DNA of 46,262 nucleotides, taken from an uncultured Haliea sp. (lineage in GTDB: Bacteria; Pseudomonadota; Gammaproteobacteria; Pseudomonadales; Halieaceae). The DNA lies in assembly GCA_913061145.1 (NCBI GenBank), contig CAJXUQ010000025.1:1-46262 (forward strand), given 5' to 3'. Position 1 is the stretch's first letter; each line of letters begins with the position of its first letter. The position numbers and the translations under genes were made by a program. Shown here piece by piece: positions 14,030 to 27,883 of this stretch. The notes below the pieces were generated by a model. It had not been told where the DNA came from, made no database searches, and saw only the letters and a program-made list of their open reading frames with translations.

Positions 14030-14155
14030 ATGCACTGTATGCCAACCGCATTCGCGCGCGCCCTCACCGCCTCGCCGCTGGAGGACATCAGGAGCCTGCT
14101 GGATGTGGGCCTGGTGATGAAAGGCGGCAACATCCACAAACATCAACTGCGCTAA
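14030..14155 (+). pseudogene. Amidohydrolase C-terminal remnant (41 codons)
   Basis: A short open frame starts with ATG at 14030 behind CACAGGAGA and contains SPLEDIRSLLDVGLVMKGGN. This is the closing strand region of imidazolonepropionase-like amidohydrolases, where D-P-L-E-D-I-x-x-L-x-x-V-x-x-V-M-K-x-G is the usual end. Everything upstream of that, including the metal-binding barrel, is absent, so it is the leftover tail of a deleted gene. It ends 15 bases before the P450 gene and keeps a good ribosome-binding site, so it may be translated as a small leader ORF. The 270 bases before it hold no gene that I can see. Confidence 0.6.
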
Positions 14156-14170
14156 CAACAGGAGCTCAAC

Positions 14171-15433
14171 GTGACCGGTGCCAGCCAGCAGCAAATGCCC
14201 CCCTTCAAGCCTGCCGACGTACTCAATGCCCATATCATGGGCGACGAGCGCAGCATGTACGCGCTGTTCGATTATCTGCGGGCCAACGACCCCGTGGCCC
14301 GTGTGGAACACCCCGACTATCTTCCCTTCTGGTCGCTGTCGCGCTATGACGACATCAAGCGCATCGGCAGCGAGAACGACCGCTTTCTCAGCGCACCGCG
14401 CACGGTACTGATTCCCACGGCTTTTGAAGAAGCACTGCTGGAACGCTTCGGCACCCGCAACGGCCTGGAAACACTGATTCACATGGATCGGCCCAAGCAC
14501 CTGAAGCTGCGCAAGGTCACCCGGGAGTGGTTCCTGCCCCGCAGCATCGAATCACTGCGTGCCGAAGTGCAAGCGCTGTCGAAAGAGTTTGTCGACAAGA
14601 TGCAGGAGATGGGCAGCGAATGCGACTTCGTCCGCGACATCGCCCTGCTGTTCCCGCTGCGCATTATCCTCTCCATTCTCGGCCTGCCGCGCGAATCCGA
14701 GGCCACCATGCTCAAACTGACGCAGGAAATGTTCGGCAGCCAGGACCCGTCCCTGCAGCGCGCTGACAGCCAGACCGCGGGGCTGGACGTGCTGAACGAT
14801 TTCGGCGCCTATTTCAGCGAGGTCATCGAGGACCGCAAGAAGAACCCCCGAGACGACCTGGCGACGGTGCTCGCCAACGCCCAGGTGGATGGCGAACCGA
14901 TGAACGTGCTCGATCAGGCCAGCTATTTCATCATCACCGCAACCGCCGGGCACGACACCACCTCCGCGGCAATCGGCGGCGGCATGAAGGCGCTGCTGGA
15001 ACATCCCGACCAGCTTGCGCTCTGGCGCGAACGACCTGAGCTCGATATCGGCGCCGCCAAGGAGATTATCCGCTGGGTATCACCGGTGCGGCACATGGTG
15101 CGCACCGCGACCGAGTCGCTGGAGTTGCACGGCAAGCAGATCAACGCCGGCGATAACATCGCCCTCTGGTATCCGGCCGCGAACCGCGACCCGGAAGCCT
15201 TTGCCCACCCGAACCGGCTCGACCTGTTGCGCGACCCCAAGCAGCAACTCGCCTTCGGCTACGGCTCCCACATGTGCCTGGGGCAGCACCTGGCCGCACT
15301 GGAAGTGAGCTGTTTCTTCCGGGAGTTACTGCCGCGACTGAAAGACATGCAGTTCAACGGCGAACCCGAGTGGGTCAAGGCCATTTTCGTCGGCGGCCTC
15401 AAGTCCATGCCGGTGCGCTATAGCCTGCGCTGA
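14171..15433 (+). CDS. Cytochrome P450
   Basis: This 420-residue soluble bacterial P450 would hydroxylate a hydrophobic substrate using electrons from a ferredoxin or similar partner. The I-helix oxygen-binding motif is TAGHDTTSAAI (~257-267), the K-helix ExxR is EIIR (~297), and the heme loop is FGYGSHMCLGQHLA (~361-374) with the axial cysteine. Segments such as HMDRPKHLKLRKVTREWF and SPVRHMVRTA resemble the CYP124/125/142 steroid and branched-lipid hydroxylase group, so a sterol or terpenoid substrate is possible. GTG at 14171 follows ACAGGAGCTCAAC. No ferredoxin or reductase gene is adjacent. Confidence 0.9.
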   Translation: MTGASQQQMPPFKPADVLNAHIMGDERSMYALFDYLRANDPVARVEHPDYLPFWSLSRYDDIKRIGSENDRFLSAPRTVLIPTAFEEALLERFGTRNGLETLIHMDRPKHLKLRKVTREWFLPRSIESLRAEVQALSKEFVDKMQEMGSECDFVRDIALLFPLRIILSILGLPRESEATMLKLTQEMFGSQDPSLQRADSQTAGLDVLNDFGAYFSEVIEDRKKNPRDDLATVLANAQVDGEPMNVLDQASYFIITATAGHDTTSAAIGGGMKALLEHPDQLALWRERPELDIGAAKEIIRWVSPVRHMVRTATESLELHGKQINAGDNIALWYPAANRDPEAFAHPNRLDLLRDPKQQLAFGYGSHMCLGQHLAALEVSCFFRELLPRLKDMQFNGEPEWVKAIFVGGLKSMPVRYSLR

Positions 15434-15438
15434 TCCGA

Positions 15439-15455
15439 CGGGCCGGCATGGCCCG
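15439..15455. terminator. Hairpin between convergent P450 and mscS-like genes
   Basis: CGGGCC pairs with GGCCCG around a 5-base GGCAT loop, in the short gap between two convergent genes. It has no clear T-run, so it is a weak bidirectional terminator candidate. Confidence 0.35.
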
Positions 15456-15457
15456 CC

Positions 15458-17107
15458 TCAGCTCTGCTCCGGTGCCCTCGCGGGTGCCGGATACCAGTCT
15501 TCCGGGGCCACCACCTTGGGCACTTCCGGGTCCCGCTCGTAGTGTGGCGACATGATCTGCACCCCGTGCTCGTTGAACACGTCCTGGATGTTCGCGTGCA
15601 AGTCGCTGTAGGTTTGCAGCATGCGCGTGGCATCCCGGCAGTACGCATTGAGCTGGTAGATGACGGTGAAATCGCCCATCTGCGTTTGCAGCACGAAGGG
15701 CGCGGGGTCGGCTTCGAGTCCGCCGGTGCGCGCCGCCGCCATCAGTAACATGGCCTCCACCTGCCGCCAGGGTGCGTCGTAACCGATGCCGACATCGGTG
15801 TGCAGGATAACGCCCTTCTCGCGGGCAAAACTGCTGTAGTTGACCACGGTGGAGCCAAGCACTTCAGAGTTGGGAATGTTCACGTCCTCGTTCTTGGGGG
15901 ACCGCAACTGCGTGCTCAGCGCCCGCACGTTCACCACTTCGCCCATGTGGTCACCGATACGCACCCGGTCGCCTTCGCGAAATGCGCCGCGATAGGTCAG
16001 GCTGTAGCCAGCAATCATGTTGGCGATAAACGACGACGAGCCGATGGAGAACACCACACCAAGAAATATACTCACGCCCTTGAAGGCCTCGGAGTCCGAG
16101 CCGGGAATGTAGGGGTAGGCCACCACCAGCGCAAAGGCGATAACCAGAATGCGCATGATGCGATACGTGGGCATGGCCCAGTCGCGATCGAAATTCTCGA
16201 GGCGAATGCGGCCCCGATCAACGCGCTCGAAGAACACCTTGGTGGCGCGCAGCACGGCACGAACCACGATAACCAGGAGCACCAGGAAAACGAGGTCCGG
16301 TAGCGACTGCAGCAGCCCTGTACCCATTTTCTGCAGCGGGTTGAGAATAAGATGGAACAGATTGCTGGCGAAGGGGCGCGTCCACGGATACAACCCCAGC
16401 GACGCATTCAGCCAGCCGAGTACGATGGCCACCAGCGCCAGCGCGCGCGTACCGCGCACCACGCCACCCAGCCAGCTCCAGAGCTGTGCCGCGTCGATAA
16501 TCCGGTGCGACGCGCGCTCAATGTCCTGGATACGCTTCTTGACGGCCTTTTCAATCAGGCGGTTGAACCAGCCGAACAGTGCTTTGACGGCGTACAGCAA
16601 TACACCGGCAGCCAGCGTGATGACCAGTAGCAGGCCGGTGCTGGCCAGCAGCCGCGGGTGACTGCGCTCTTCGCGGTAACGGACGACGGCATTCGCAATC
16701 CGGTTCATGCTGGCCTCAGCCAGCACGCCCAGTGGGGCCTGCTCGAGTGCGGCATCGGCCGGGTACAGCGTTGCAATACGCTGGCCTGCGATGCGGATGA
16801 CCACCCTGTCTCCGCCGCTCACCACCTCGCCTGCATGGGCGTCCAGCGTCGGATCATCCGCCAGATTGATTATCGCCTCACGGATACTCGCTGCCCGGTC
16901 AGACGCCGGTGCCGCGGAGATGCCCCGCACACGGAACAGGGTTTCACCATCCAGCACCACAGACGCGGTCATGACGCCATCGTCACGCGCGGCCTCATGC
17001 AAGAACACCTCGGACGAATAAGCGGCCCCACTGCTACCGGCATCGGCATCGGCCCAGGCCGTAGTGGTGGACAGCATAGACATCAGGAAAAACAGCAAAA
17101 CACGCAT
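15458..17107 (-). CDS. MscS-family mechanosensitive ion channel
   Basis: This 549-residue inner-membrane channel releases solutes on hypo-osmotic shock. It has a signal peptide (1-19), a periplasmic domain (~20-150), then several membrane helices (LLLVITLAAGVLLYAVKALF; LVFLVLLVIVVRAVLRA; ILVIAFALVVAYPYIPG). The pore-lining TM3-like helix (GVSIFLGVVFSIGSSSFIAN) and the MscS beta domain (YRGAFREGDRVRIGDHMGEV, NEDVNIPNSEVLGSTVVNYS) follow. It ends in a cytosolic alpha-beta domain. It is larger than the 286-residue E. coli MscS and has an extra periplasmic N-terminal part. It is convergent with the P450 gene; no operon partner is evident. Confidence 0.9.
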   Translation of the reverse strand: MRVLLFFLMSMLSTTTAWADADAGSSGAAYSSEVFLHEAARDDGVMTASVVLDGETLFRVRGISAAPASDRAASIREAIINLADDPTLDAHAGEVVSGGDRVVIRIAGQRIATLYPADAALEQAPLGVLAEASMNRIANAVVRYREERSHPRLLASTGLLLVITLAAGVLLYAVKALFGWFNRLIEKAVKKRIQDIERASHRIIDAAQLWSWLGGVVRGTRALALVAIVLGWLNASLGLYPWTRPFASNLFHLILNPLQKMGTGLLQSLPDLVFLVLLVIVVRAVLRATKVFFERVDRGRIRLENFDRDWAMPTYRIMRILVIAFALVVAYPYIPGSDSEAFKGVSIFLGVVFSIGSSSFIANMIAGYSLTYRGAFREGDRVRIGDHMGEVVNVRALSTQLRSPKNEDVNIPNSEVLGSTVVNYSSFAREKGVILHTDVGIGYDAPWRQVEAMLLMAAARTGGLEADPAPFVLQTQMGDFTVIYQLNAYCRDATRMLQTYSDLHANIQDVFNEHGVQIMSPHYERDPEVPKVVAPEDWYPAPARAPEQS

Positions 17108-17284
17108 ACCGGCACCCGCGACAGATAGACACCCGCACAGGGCGGGTAGATACCCCTGGCTTTATAACCCGGAGTTGCGGCGAGCACCAGAGTCAAACAG
17201 GCGCGCGCAACTACTCCGCCAGACGGGTAGCGCCGCCGAGGTCGGTATCCGGCAACAATGCGACGAACTCTCCCCGCACGGGAC

Positions 17285-18505
<1,221 letters not shown>

Positions 18506-18632
18506 AAACTGCTCCGCTTTGAGGCGCCAAAACGCCTATTTTACGCGTGGCAGGGCGGGATTCCCAGCCCGTATTCCCGTGGCCTGCCCTTTACGTTACC
18601 ATCTCCGCTGACATTTCCTGCCGTGGTTTGCC

Positions 18633-19685
18633 GTGACTGAACTCTCTCTTCTCCGCCCCGATGACTGGCACGTCCACCTGCGCGACGACAGCGCCCTGGC
18701 GCATACCTGTGCCGACATGGCACGCTATTTCGGCCGCGCTATCGTGATGCCCAACCTCACCCCGCCGGTGACCACGGTGGCCGCCGCCAGCGCTTATCGG
18801 GAGCGCATCCTCGCCGCCATGGCCGACCTGCCGCGCCGCTTCGAGCCGCTGATGACCCTCTACCTGACCGATGCCACGGACGCTGGGGAAATTCGCCGCG
18901 CCGCAGACAGCGACTTCGTACACGCGGTAAAACTGTACCCCGCCGGTGCCACCACCAACTCGGAGGCCGGCGTCGCTGAACTGGACGCCCTGTACCCGAC
19001 GCTGGAAGCCATGCAGGACGCAGACCTGCCACTGCTTATCCACGGCGAGGTCACCGACCACAGCGTGGATATCTTCGATCGGGAAAAGGTGTTCATCGAG
19101 CGTCACCTGGCGCCGATTGTGCAGCGCTTCCCAGGCCTGCGCGTGGTACTGGAACACATCACCACCGCCGATGCAGTCGACTTTGTCAGCTCGGCACCGG
19201 GCAATGTCGCGGCAACCATCACCGCGCACCATCTGCTGCTCAACCGCAACGACATGCTGGTGGGCGGCATTCGCCCGCACTACTACTGCCTGCCGGTGCT
19301 GAAACGCAACACGCACCAGGAAGCCCTGTTGCGCGCCGCCACCTCCGGCAGCCCACGCTTCTTTCTCGGCACCGACTCGGCGCCCCACGCCACCGGGCGC
19401 AAAGAAACCGCCTGTGGCTGCGCCGGCTGCTATACGGCGCACGCCGCCCTGGAACTGTATGCCGAGGCCTTCGACGCCGCCGGCGCGCTGGACCGGCTAG
19501 AGGGATTTGCCAGCCACTTCGGCGCGGACTTCTACCGCCTGCCCCGCAACACGGACCGCATCACCCTGCGCAAGGCCGCCTGGACCGTACCCACCCAGCT
19601 TCCCCTCGCCGACACCCACCTGACCCCACTACGCGCAGGCGAATCGGTACAGTGGCAGGTGTGCAGCGAGGCCACAGGCCGTTGA
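18633..19685 (+). CDS. pyrC: Dihydroorotase
   Basis: This 350-residue class II dihydroorotase interconverts carbamoyl-aspartate and dihydroorotate in pyrimidine synthesis. Metal ligands are seen in [10 protein letters not shown] (10-19), the carbamylated lysine in HAVKLYPAG (~99), histidines in HGEV (~137) and LEHIT (~175), and the aspartate in GTDSAPH (~248). GTG at 18633 opens the family-matching sequence, although no strong ribosome-binding site precedes it. The TGA stop overlaps the TTG start of rnt (TTGA), so the two genes are translationally coupled. The argG/pyrC/rnt neighbourhood is known from Pseudomonas relatives. Confidence 0.97.
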   Translation: MTELSLLRPDDWHVHLRDDSALAHTCADMARYFGRAIVMPNLTPPVTTVAAASAYRERILAAMADLPRRFEPLMTLYLTDATDAGEIRRAADSDFVHAVKLYPAGATTNSEAGVAELDALYPTLEAMQDADLPLLIHGEVTDHSVDIFDREKVFIERHLAPIVQRFPGLRVVLEHITTADAVDFVSSAPGNVAATITAHHLLLNRNDMLVGGIRPHYYCLPVLKRNTHQEALLRAATSGSPRFFLGTDSAPHATGRKETACGCAGCYTAHAALELYAEAFDAAGALDRLEGFASHFGADFYRLPRNTDRITLRKAAWTVPTQLPLADTHLTPLRAGESVQWQVCSEATGR

Positions 19686-20317
19686 GCGACGAGGGAGAAC
19701 ATCGCATTTGCGACCGTTTCCGCGGCTTTCTACCGGTGGTGGTGGATGTGGAGACCGGCGGCTTCGTCGCCGCGACCGATGCCGTGCTGGAAATCGCCGC
19801 AACCATTGTACGCATGGATGAGGACGGCAACCTCGGGGTACACCGCACCTGGAGCTTCAACGTAAAACCCTTTGAAGGCGCCAACATCGAACAGGCCGCA
19901 CTGGACTTCACCGGCATCGACCCCTGGCACCCGTTTCGCGAGGCCATGAGCGAAGAGGACGCCTTCGGTGAATTGTTCCGCATTGTGCGCAAGGAGATTC
20001 GCGACCAGGGCTGCAACCGCGCCATCCTGGTCGGTCACAACGCACACTTCGACGCCGGGTTCGTCAATGCGGCCGTAGAGCGCTGCAGCATCAAGCGCAA
20101 TCCGTTTCACCCCTTCTCGTTTTTCGACACCGCCACCCTGGCGGGCCTCGCCTACGGCCAGACCGTGCTGGCCAAGGCCTGCAAGGAAGCCGGCATCGCC
20201 TTCGACAACGCCGAGGCGCACTCCGCGGCCTACGATGCGGAGCGCACCGCCGACCTGTTCTGCGAGATCGTCAATCGCTGGAAAGACTGCGGCGGCTGGA
20301 TGCCCAGCTACAGCTGA
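19682..20317 (+). CDS. rnt: Ribonuclease T
   Basis: This 211-residue DEDDh 3'-5' exonuclease trims tRNA and other stable RNA 3' ends. The exo I motif is [11 protein letters not shown] (D and E), exo II is [13 protein letters not shown], and exo III is [15 protein letters not shown] with the catalytic histidine. [16 protein letters not shown] is the typical RNase T opening. TTG at 19682 is chosen because it overlaps the pyrC stop by three bases and gives the M-S-D/E start seen in relatives; the longer frame from 19652 would overlap pyrC by 34 bases. Confidence 0.93.
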   Translation: MSDEGEHRICDRFRGFLPVVVDVETGGFVAATDAVLEIAATIVRMDEDGNLGVHRTWSFNVKPFEGANIEQAALDFTGIDPWHPFREAMSEEDAFGELFRIVRKEIRDQGCNRAILVGHNAHFDAGFVNAAVERCSIKRNPFHPFSFFDTATLAGLAYGQTVLAKACKEAGIAFDNAEAHSAAYDAERTADLFCEIVNRWKDCGGWMPSYS

Positions 20318-20421
20318 GCCTGCGTCGCACGCCCTGCAACACCCCTCACCGGCACGCCACACCGGGCACTACCCACCCCCACGCATCGCAAAGCCACCTC
20401 GCGGCGTGACACTGCACTGGC

Positions 20422-20435
20422 ATGACGCAGGTCAA
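20422..20435 (+). promoter_or_regulatory. FNR/Anr-like box upstream of the PFOR gene
   Basis: ATGACGCAGGTCAA compares with the FNR consensus TTGAT-N4-ATCAA; the TGA and TCAA core bases and the spacing match, with three differences. Its centre (20428.5) is about 41.5 bases before the predicted start near 20470, the position of class II FNR activation. Regulation by oxygen is inferred. Confidence 0.5.
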
Positions 20436-20457
20436 TAGCCGACCGCCCTGCCTGATC

Positions 20458-20463
20458 TATAGT
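20458..20463 (+). promoter_or_regulatory. -10 element of the PFOR gene promoter
   Basis: TATAGT matches five of six bases of TATAAT. No good -35 hexamer lies 16-18 bases upstream, which fits an activator-dependent promoter with the FNR-like box in that place. Confidence 0.45.
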
Positions 20464-20514
20464 GACAGTCGCTGCTACACGGTGCGGCTGACCCCGCAGG
20501 GAGAACGGTTTCTC

Positions 20515-24165
<3,651 letters not shown>

Positions 24166-24170
24166 ACACC

Positions 24171-25184
24171 ATGGCTGACCTGAGCACACAGTATCTGGGC
24201 CTCACCCTGAACAATCCGCTGGTGGCGTCGTCCTCACCGTTGACCGGCTCCGTGGACAGCGCGCTGCGCTTGCAGGAGGCAGGCATTGCCGCGCTGGTCA
24301 TGCCGTCCCTGTTCGAAGAGAAGATTCTGCAGGAGCACGCGCTGCTCGATCGATTCCTGGACGAACAATCTCTGGGGCATGGCGAAGCACAGAGTTTTCG
24401 CCCCCTGCCGCAGGGCTTTCGCTCCACCGAGGAACAGTATGCCGACCAGCTGCACGCGCTGAAGCAGGCTCTGGAGATTCCGGTCATCGCCAGTCTCAAC
24501 GGCATCACCACCGGCGGTTGGCTGGAATGCGCGCAGCAGCTCGTGGCGGCGGGCGCAGATGCGCTGGAGTTGAACGCATGGCACATCCCCCACAACCCGG
24601 AGGACAGCGCTGCCGTGGTCGAGCAACGCTATATCGACATTACCCGGGCAGTAGCGGCGCAGGTGCAGGTTCCGGTGACGGTGAAGCTCGGCACACAGTT
24701 CAGCGCACCGCTGCATCTGGTGCGTGCACTGGGCGCTGCCGGCGCTCGCGGTGTGAGCCTGTTCAACCGCTTCTACCAGCCGGAGATAGACCTCGATACC
24801 CTGGACATCCGTCCCCGACTGGAACTCTCTTCCCCCGCCGAGGCGCGCCTGCGGATACGCTGGGCGGCGCTCCTGCACGGTCACAGCGACTGCCAGATTG
24901 CCGTGACCGGCGGTTTTCATGGCACCACGGAAACCGTGCAGGCCCTGCTGGCTGGCGCCGATGTGGTGCAACTCTGCAGCGTGCTGTTGCAGCAGGGCCC
25001 CGAAGCCGCACGCACAGTGCTACAGGCCCTCTCCCTGTGGCTGGAGACGCACGACTACGCCTCCGTGAACCAGCTGCGCGGCAGCCTCAGTGCCCGGCAT
25101 GCACCGTCCACAGGCGACTACAGCCGCGGCAATTACATCGACGTACTCGACCGCTACACGCCGCCGGACAGCGTACGTTTCTAG
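24171..25184 (+). CDS. Dihydroorotate dehydrogenase-like flavoprotein
   Basis: This 337-residue TIM-barrel FMN protein is related to class 1 dihydroorotate dehydrogenases and PreA. Visible segments are LNNPLVASSSPLTGS at the N-terminus, EIPVIASLNGITTGGW, ADALELNAWHIP (in DHODs N-x-S-C-P-N follows; here the active-site region is altered), VPVTVKLGTQFS, VSLFNRFYQPEID, AVTGGFHGTTETVQALLAGA and VVQLCSVLLQQGP for FMN phosphate binding. ATG at 24171 has AAGGAG 8 bases upstream, inside the PFOR stop region. Proteins of this type recur beside NifJ in other bacteria by general knowledge; a role as redox partner is inference, and pyrimidine synthesis is unlikely. Confidence 0.8.
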   Translation: MADLSTQYLGLTLNNPLVASSSPLTGSVDSALRLQEAGIAALVMPSLFEEKILQEHALLDRFLDEQSLGHGEAQSFRPLPQGFRSTEEQYADQLHALKQALEIPVIASLNGITTGGWLECAQQLVAAGADALELNAWHIPHNPEDSAAVVEQRYIDITRAVAAQVQVPVTVKLGTQFSAPLHLVRALGAAGARGVSLFNRFYQPEIDLDTLDIRPRLELSSPAEARLRIRWAALLHGHSDCQIAVTGGFHGTTETVQALLAGADVVQLCSVLLQQGPEAARTVLQALSLWLETHDYASVNQLRGSLSARHAPSTGDYSRGNYIDVLDRYTPPDSVRF

Positions 25185-25199
25185 CGGGCACCGGCGGCA

Positions 25200-27350
25200 T
25201 CAGAAACGGTAGGTCACACGCGCCACCACAGTGCGCTCTTCACCCGGGAAGCAGTCGCCGCGCGCCAGGCAGGTACCGTAGTACTCCTCCTGCAACAGGT
25301 TGCGCAGGTTCAGGGACACCGACGCGCGGGCAAATTCGTAGGCCAGCATCGCATCCACCAGCGTGTAGCCGTCGGTCCTGACCACCACGGGGGTGGGTGC
25401 GAACGCGTTGGCGGCAAGGAATGCCGTGCCACTGCTCTCATTACCGCCCGCCATGCGCAGGCCGGCACCGACACTGAACCCGCTCAGGGCGCCGACAGCC
25501 GGGCGCCAGGTGGCCCAGACCGAACCCTGCTCCTCCGGTATGCTGGGGAATCGCGCTCCGTCAGGGCTTTCGGTGTCCAGCACGCTGTAGCTCAGATCCA
25601 GATACACATCACCGACCACCGTCTGCGCCTGCACCTCAAAACCGGTGATGGTGGCAACCCCCTCCTGCTGGGTACTGGCATTGGGCAGGGCGGCGGGATT
25701 GGGCAGGTTCGACTGCTCGATGTCGAAATAGGCCGCAGTCAGGTAGCTGCGGGTTCCCGGCGGCTGGAACTTGATGCCGAGCTCCGTCTGCTCGCCTTCC
25801 TGAGGCTGCAGGGGCGCGTTGGTCAACGCGTCGGTACCCACCACAGGCTGGAAGGATTCCGCATAGCTGATATAGGGGTTCAGCCCCAGTGCCGTCTTGT
25901 ACAGTGCACCCACCGCATAGGAGGTGGCATCGTCGCGCTGGGTGACGGCGCCATTACCGGTATCGACATCGTCGTAGCGCAGCCCCGCGGTAAACACCCA
26001 GTTGCCCACGCTGGATTGCGTGTTCAGGTAATAGCCGATGGCCTCGATGTCGCTGCTTCGCCGGCTGCGCGCCGCGTCCAGCTCAGAGGCTGAAGGCAGC
26101 GGGTCAGCACCGTAGACGGGGCGCAGCACATTAAACGTCGTTGGTCGGGAGAGAAACGCGGCCTCCTGCAGCGTGCTCACATCCTGGTAGTTCACACCCA
26201 CCAGCACCTCGTGGTCGACAGGGCCGGTCTGCAGGTTCAGACGCGCGCGTGCATCCAGCGCGAACTGCTCGGAAGACGCGGGGGCATCGTACCAGCTGCG
26301 CTGCAGCGCCGTGCCGTCCGGCCCCGTGCGCGGATTGCCCGCGCCCAGGAACGCCACCCAGGTCTGCCGGTAGTCTGCCTCGTTATCCCGATAGCGGGCA
26401 GTGCCCTCCAGGGCCAGCCAGTCGTTCACGCGTTGCTCGCCAAACAGCGTTACCGACAGCGACTCGGTGTCGTAGCGGTTGAACCCCGGCTCGCCGACAT
26501 AACGCGAGGCCGGCACCTCTTCACCGCCACTGCCCGCGCAGATGTTCGGCTCCGAGATGCTCACGTTGCCACTTGCGCAGCCGCTGACCGACAGCGGCAG
26601 GAACTGGTGCGCCGTGTCACCCTCGCGCTCGGTGTAGTTCAGCAGCAGGCTGTAGCGCGCGCGGTCAGTCTCGTAGGTGATGGACGGCGCCAGCACCAGG
26701 GCGTCGTCATCCACCACATCGAGCTGGGTGCCGCTGTCGCGGTAGACAGCCACCAGGCGTCCGTTCCAGTCACCGCTCTCGCTGAGGCGCACGCCGATGT
26801 CGGCGGCGCCCTGTAGCCGGTCATGGTTGCCATAGTCCAGCACCAGTTCCCGCTCTGCCGCATCCCGGCCGGCACGCTTGCTCACCGTGTTGAGGACGCC
26901 GCCGGGTGAGCCCTGCCCGTACAGCACGGACGCCGGCCCTTTCAGCACCTCCACCTGCTCCAGGGTGTAGATATCGGAGCGGGCGTTGTTGTAGTTGCCA
27001 AACAGCACCTGGATGTTATCCAGGTACTCTGGCACATCGAGGCCGCGCACACGCGGGAAATCTCCCCGGGTGGAGAAACCGAACGTATCGCCCACCACGC
27101 CCGCGGTATAGTTGAGGGTATCGTCAAGCGTCAGCGCACCGCGCTCGAGAAACTCCTCCGCGGGAATGACGGCGACCGAGCGCGCGGTTTCCAGAATGGG
27201 AATGTTCGACTTGGTGGCCCCAAAAGTCGACAGTTTACCGGTGACAACCACGGTCTCCAGCGCTGGCTCGCTGTCGGCGAGCGCGGCAGGCGCGGCGAAT
27301 GAGAGGATTCCGCTGGTGGCGAGGACGAGGGTATTGTGTGGGCGAAGCAT
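25200..27350 (-). CDS. TonB-dependent siderophore receptor
   Basis: This 716-residue outer-membrane receptor imports a ferric siderophore. It has a signal peptide (1-25) and a TonB box ETVVVTGK (~31-38). A plug domain includes SVAVIPAEEFLERGALTLDD, the GDFPRVRGLD motif and EQVEVLKGPASVLYGQGSPG, which is the FhuA/FpvA-type plug end. The 22-strand barrel ends in VVARVTYRF with a C-terminal phenylalanine. Iron control is supported by a perfect 19-base Fur-type palindrome just upstream of the start. The ligand is unknown; the plug resembles ferrichrome/hydroxamate-type receptors. It is convergent with the PFOR-DHOD gene pair. Confidence 0.92.
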   Translation of the reverse strand: MLRPHNTLVLATSGILSFAAPAALADSEPALETVVVTGKLSTFGATKSNIPILETARSVAVIPAEEFLERGALTLDDTLNYTAGVVGDTFGFSTRGDFPRVRGLDVPEYLDNIQVLFGNYNNARSDIYTLEQVEVLKGPASVLYGQGSPGGVLNTVSKRAGRDAAERELVLDYGNHDRLQGAADIGVRLSESGDWNGRLVAVYRDSGTQLDVVDDDALVLAPSITYETDRARYSLLLNYTEREGDTAHQFLPLSVSGCASGNVSISEPNICAGSGGEEVPASRYVGEPGFNRYDTESLSVTLFGEQRVNDWLALEGTARYRDNEADYRQTWVAFLGAGNPRTGPDGTALQRSWYDAPASSEQFALDARARLNLQTGPVDHEVLVGVNYQDVSTLQEAAFLSRPTTFNVLRPVYGADPLPSASELDAARSRRSSDIEAIGYYLNTQSSVGNWVFTAGLRYDDVDTGNGAVTQRDDATSYAVGALYKTALGLNPYISYAESFQPVVGTDALTNAPLQPQEGEQTELGIKFQPPGTRSYLTAAYFDIEQSNLPNPAALPNASTQQEGVATITGFEVQAQTVVGDVYLDLSYSVLDTESPDGARFPSIPEEQGSVWATWRPAVGALSGFSVGAGLRMAGGNESSGTAFLAANAFAPTPVVVRTDGYTLVDAMLAYEFARASVSLNLRNLLQEEYYGTCLARGDCFPGEERTVVARVTYRF

Positions 27351-27370
27351 AGGGGGATACCTTAGTTGAT

Positions 27371-27389
27371 AATGCGAATGATTCGCATT
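27371..27389 (-). promoter_or_regulatory. Fur box of the siderophore receptor gene
   Basis: AATGCGAATGATTCGCATT is a perfect 9-1-9 palindrome close to the Fur 19-mer (AATGATAATCATTATCATT type), ending 21 bases upstream of the receptor start at 27350. Iron-repressed transcription is expected. Confidence 0.88.
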
Positions 27390-27463
27390 ACATCATAAGG
27401 CCTACTCCGCCTGCAAGCGGCAGACGCGATATTCTCACTGTTCGCCCGGACGGGGCAGGCGCC

Positions 27464-27883
27464 TCACGGCGCCACGCTGATACCTCGCTCGGAAAACCAG
27501 CGCTCGTCCAGCACCCAGCGCACCGCATTAACCTGCGGATGGGTCTGCACCAGCTCCGCCGCCCGCGACTGCACCGCCACCAGCCTGTCCTGGGCCGCCA
27601 TCATGTCCGGGTGCTGCACATCCTTGCCCTGCAGAGCGGGAAAGGCGCTGTGCAGAAAGCGCATGACCGGCACCTGCGCCGAGCGCGGGCTGCTGACAAA
27701 CGCCACTCCGTTGTTAATGTCCCGGACGGTAAACTGATAGGGGTAGGCCGCCAACTCCGGGTCTGCGGCGAGCCACGCATTAATCTCGGCCACGCGCCCG
27801 TCACGGTTCAGCAACCAGGCCACCGCGACGGCGGCCAGCAGGGCAAGCAGTAACATCACATAGCGGCGGGTGAAGGTATCCAT
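27464..27883 (-). CDS. Small membrane-anchored protein of unknown function
   Basis: This 139-residue protein is not from a family I can name. A single N-terminal membrane helix (MLLLALLAAVAVAWLL, ~9-24) is followed by a soluble, probably periplasmic region with VAEINAWLAADPELAAYPYQ, DINNGVAFVSSPRSAQ, and a C-terminal VNAVRWVLDERWFSERGI. Its ATG shares one base with the stop of the 2OG-oxygenase gene (TGATG), so it is translated from the same mRNA as that enzyme and the TonB receptor upstream. The arrangement suggests a role tied to that uptake or modification system. Confidence 0.65.
   Translation of the reverse strand: MDTFTRRYVMLLLALLAAVAVAWLLNRDGRVAEINAWLAADPELAAYPYQFTVRDINNGVAFVSSPRSAQVPVMRFLHSAFPALQGKDVQHPDMMAAQDRLVAVQSRAAELVQTHPQVNAVRWVLDERWFSERGISVAP

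Noticed and set aside
17131-17147. ACCCGC/GCGGGT hairpin as the argG terminator
   Set aside because: It lies about 140 bases after the argG stop, close to the mscS-like start, and has no T-run on either side; too weak to call.
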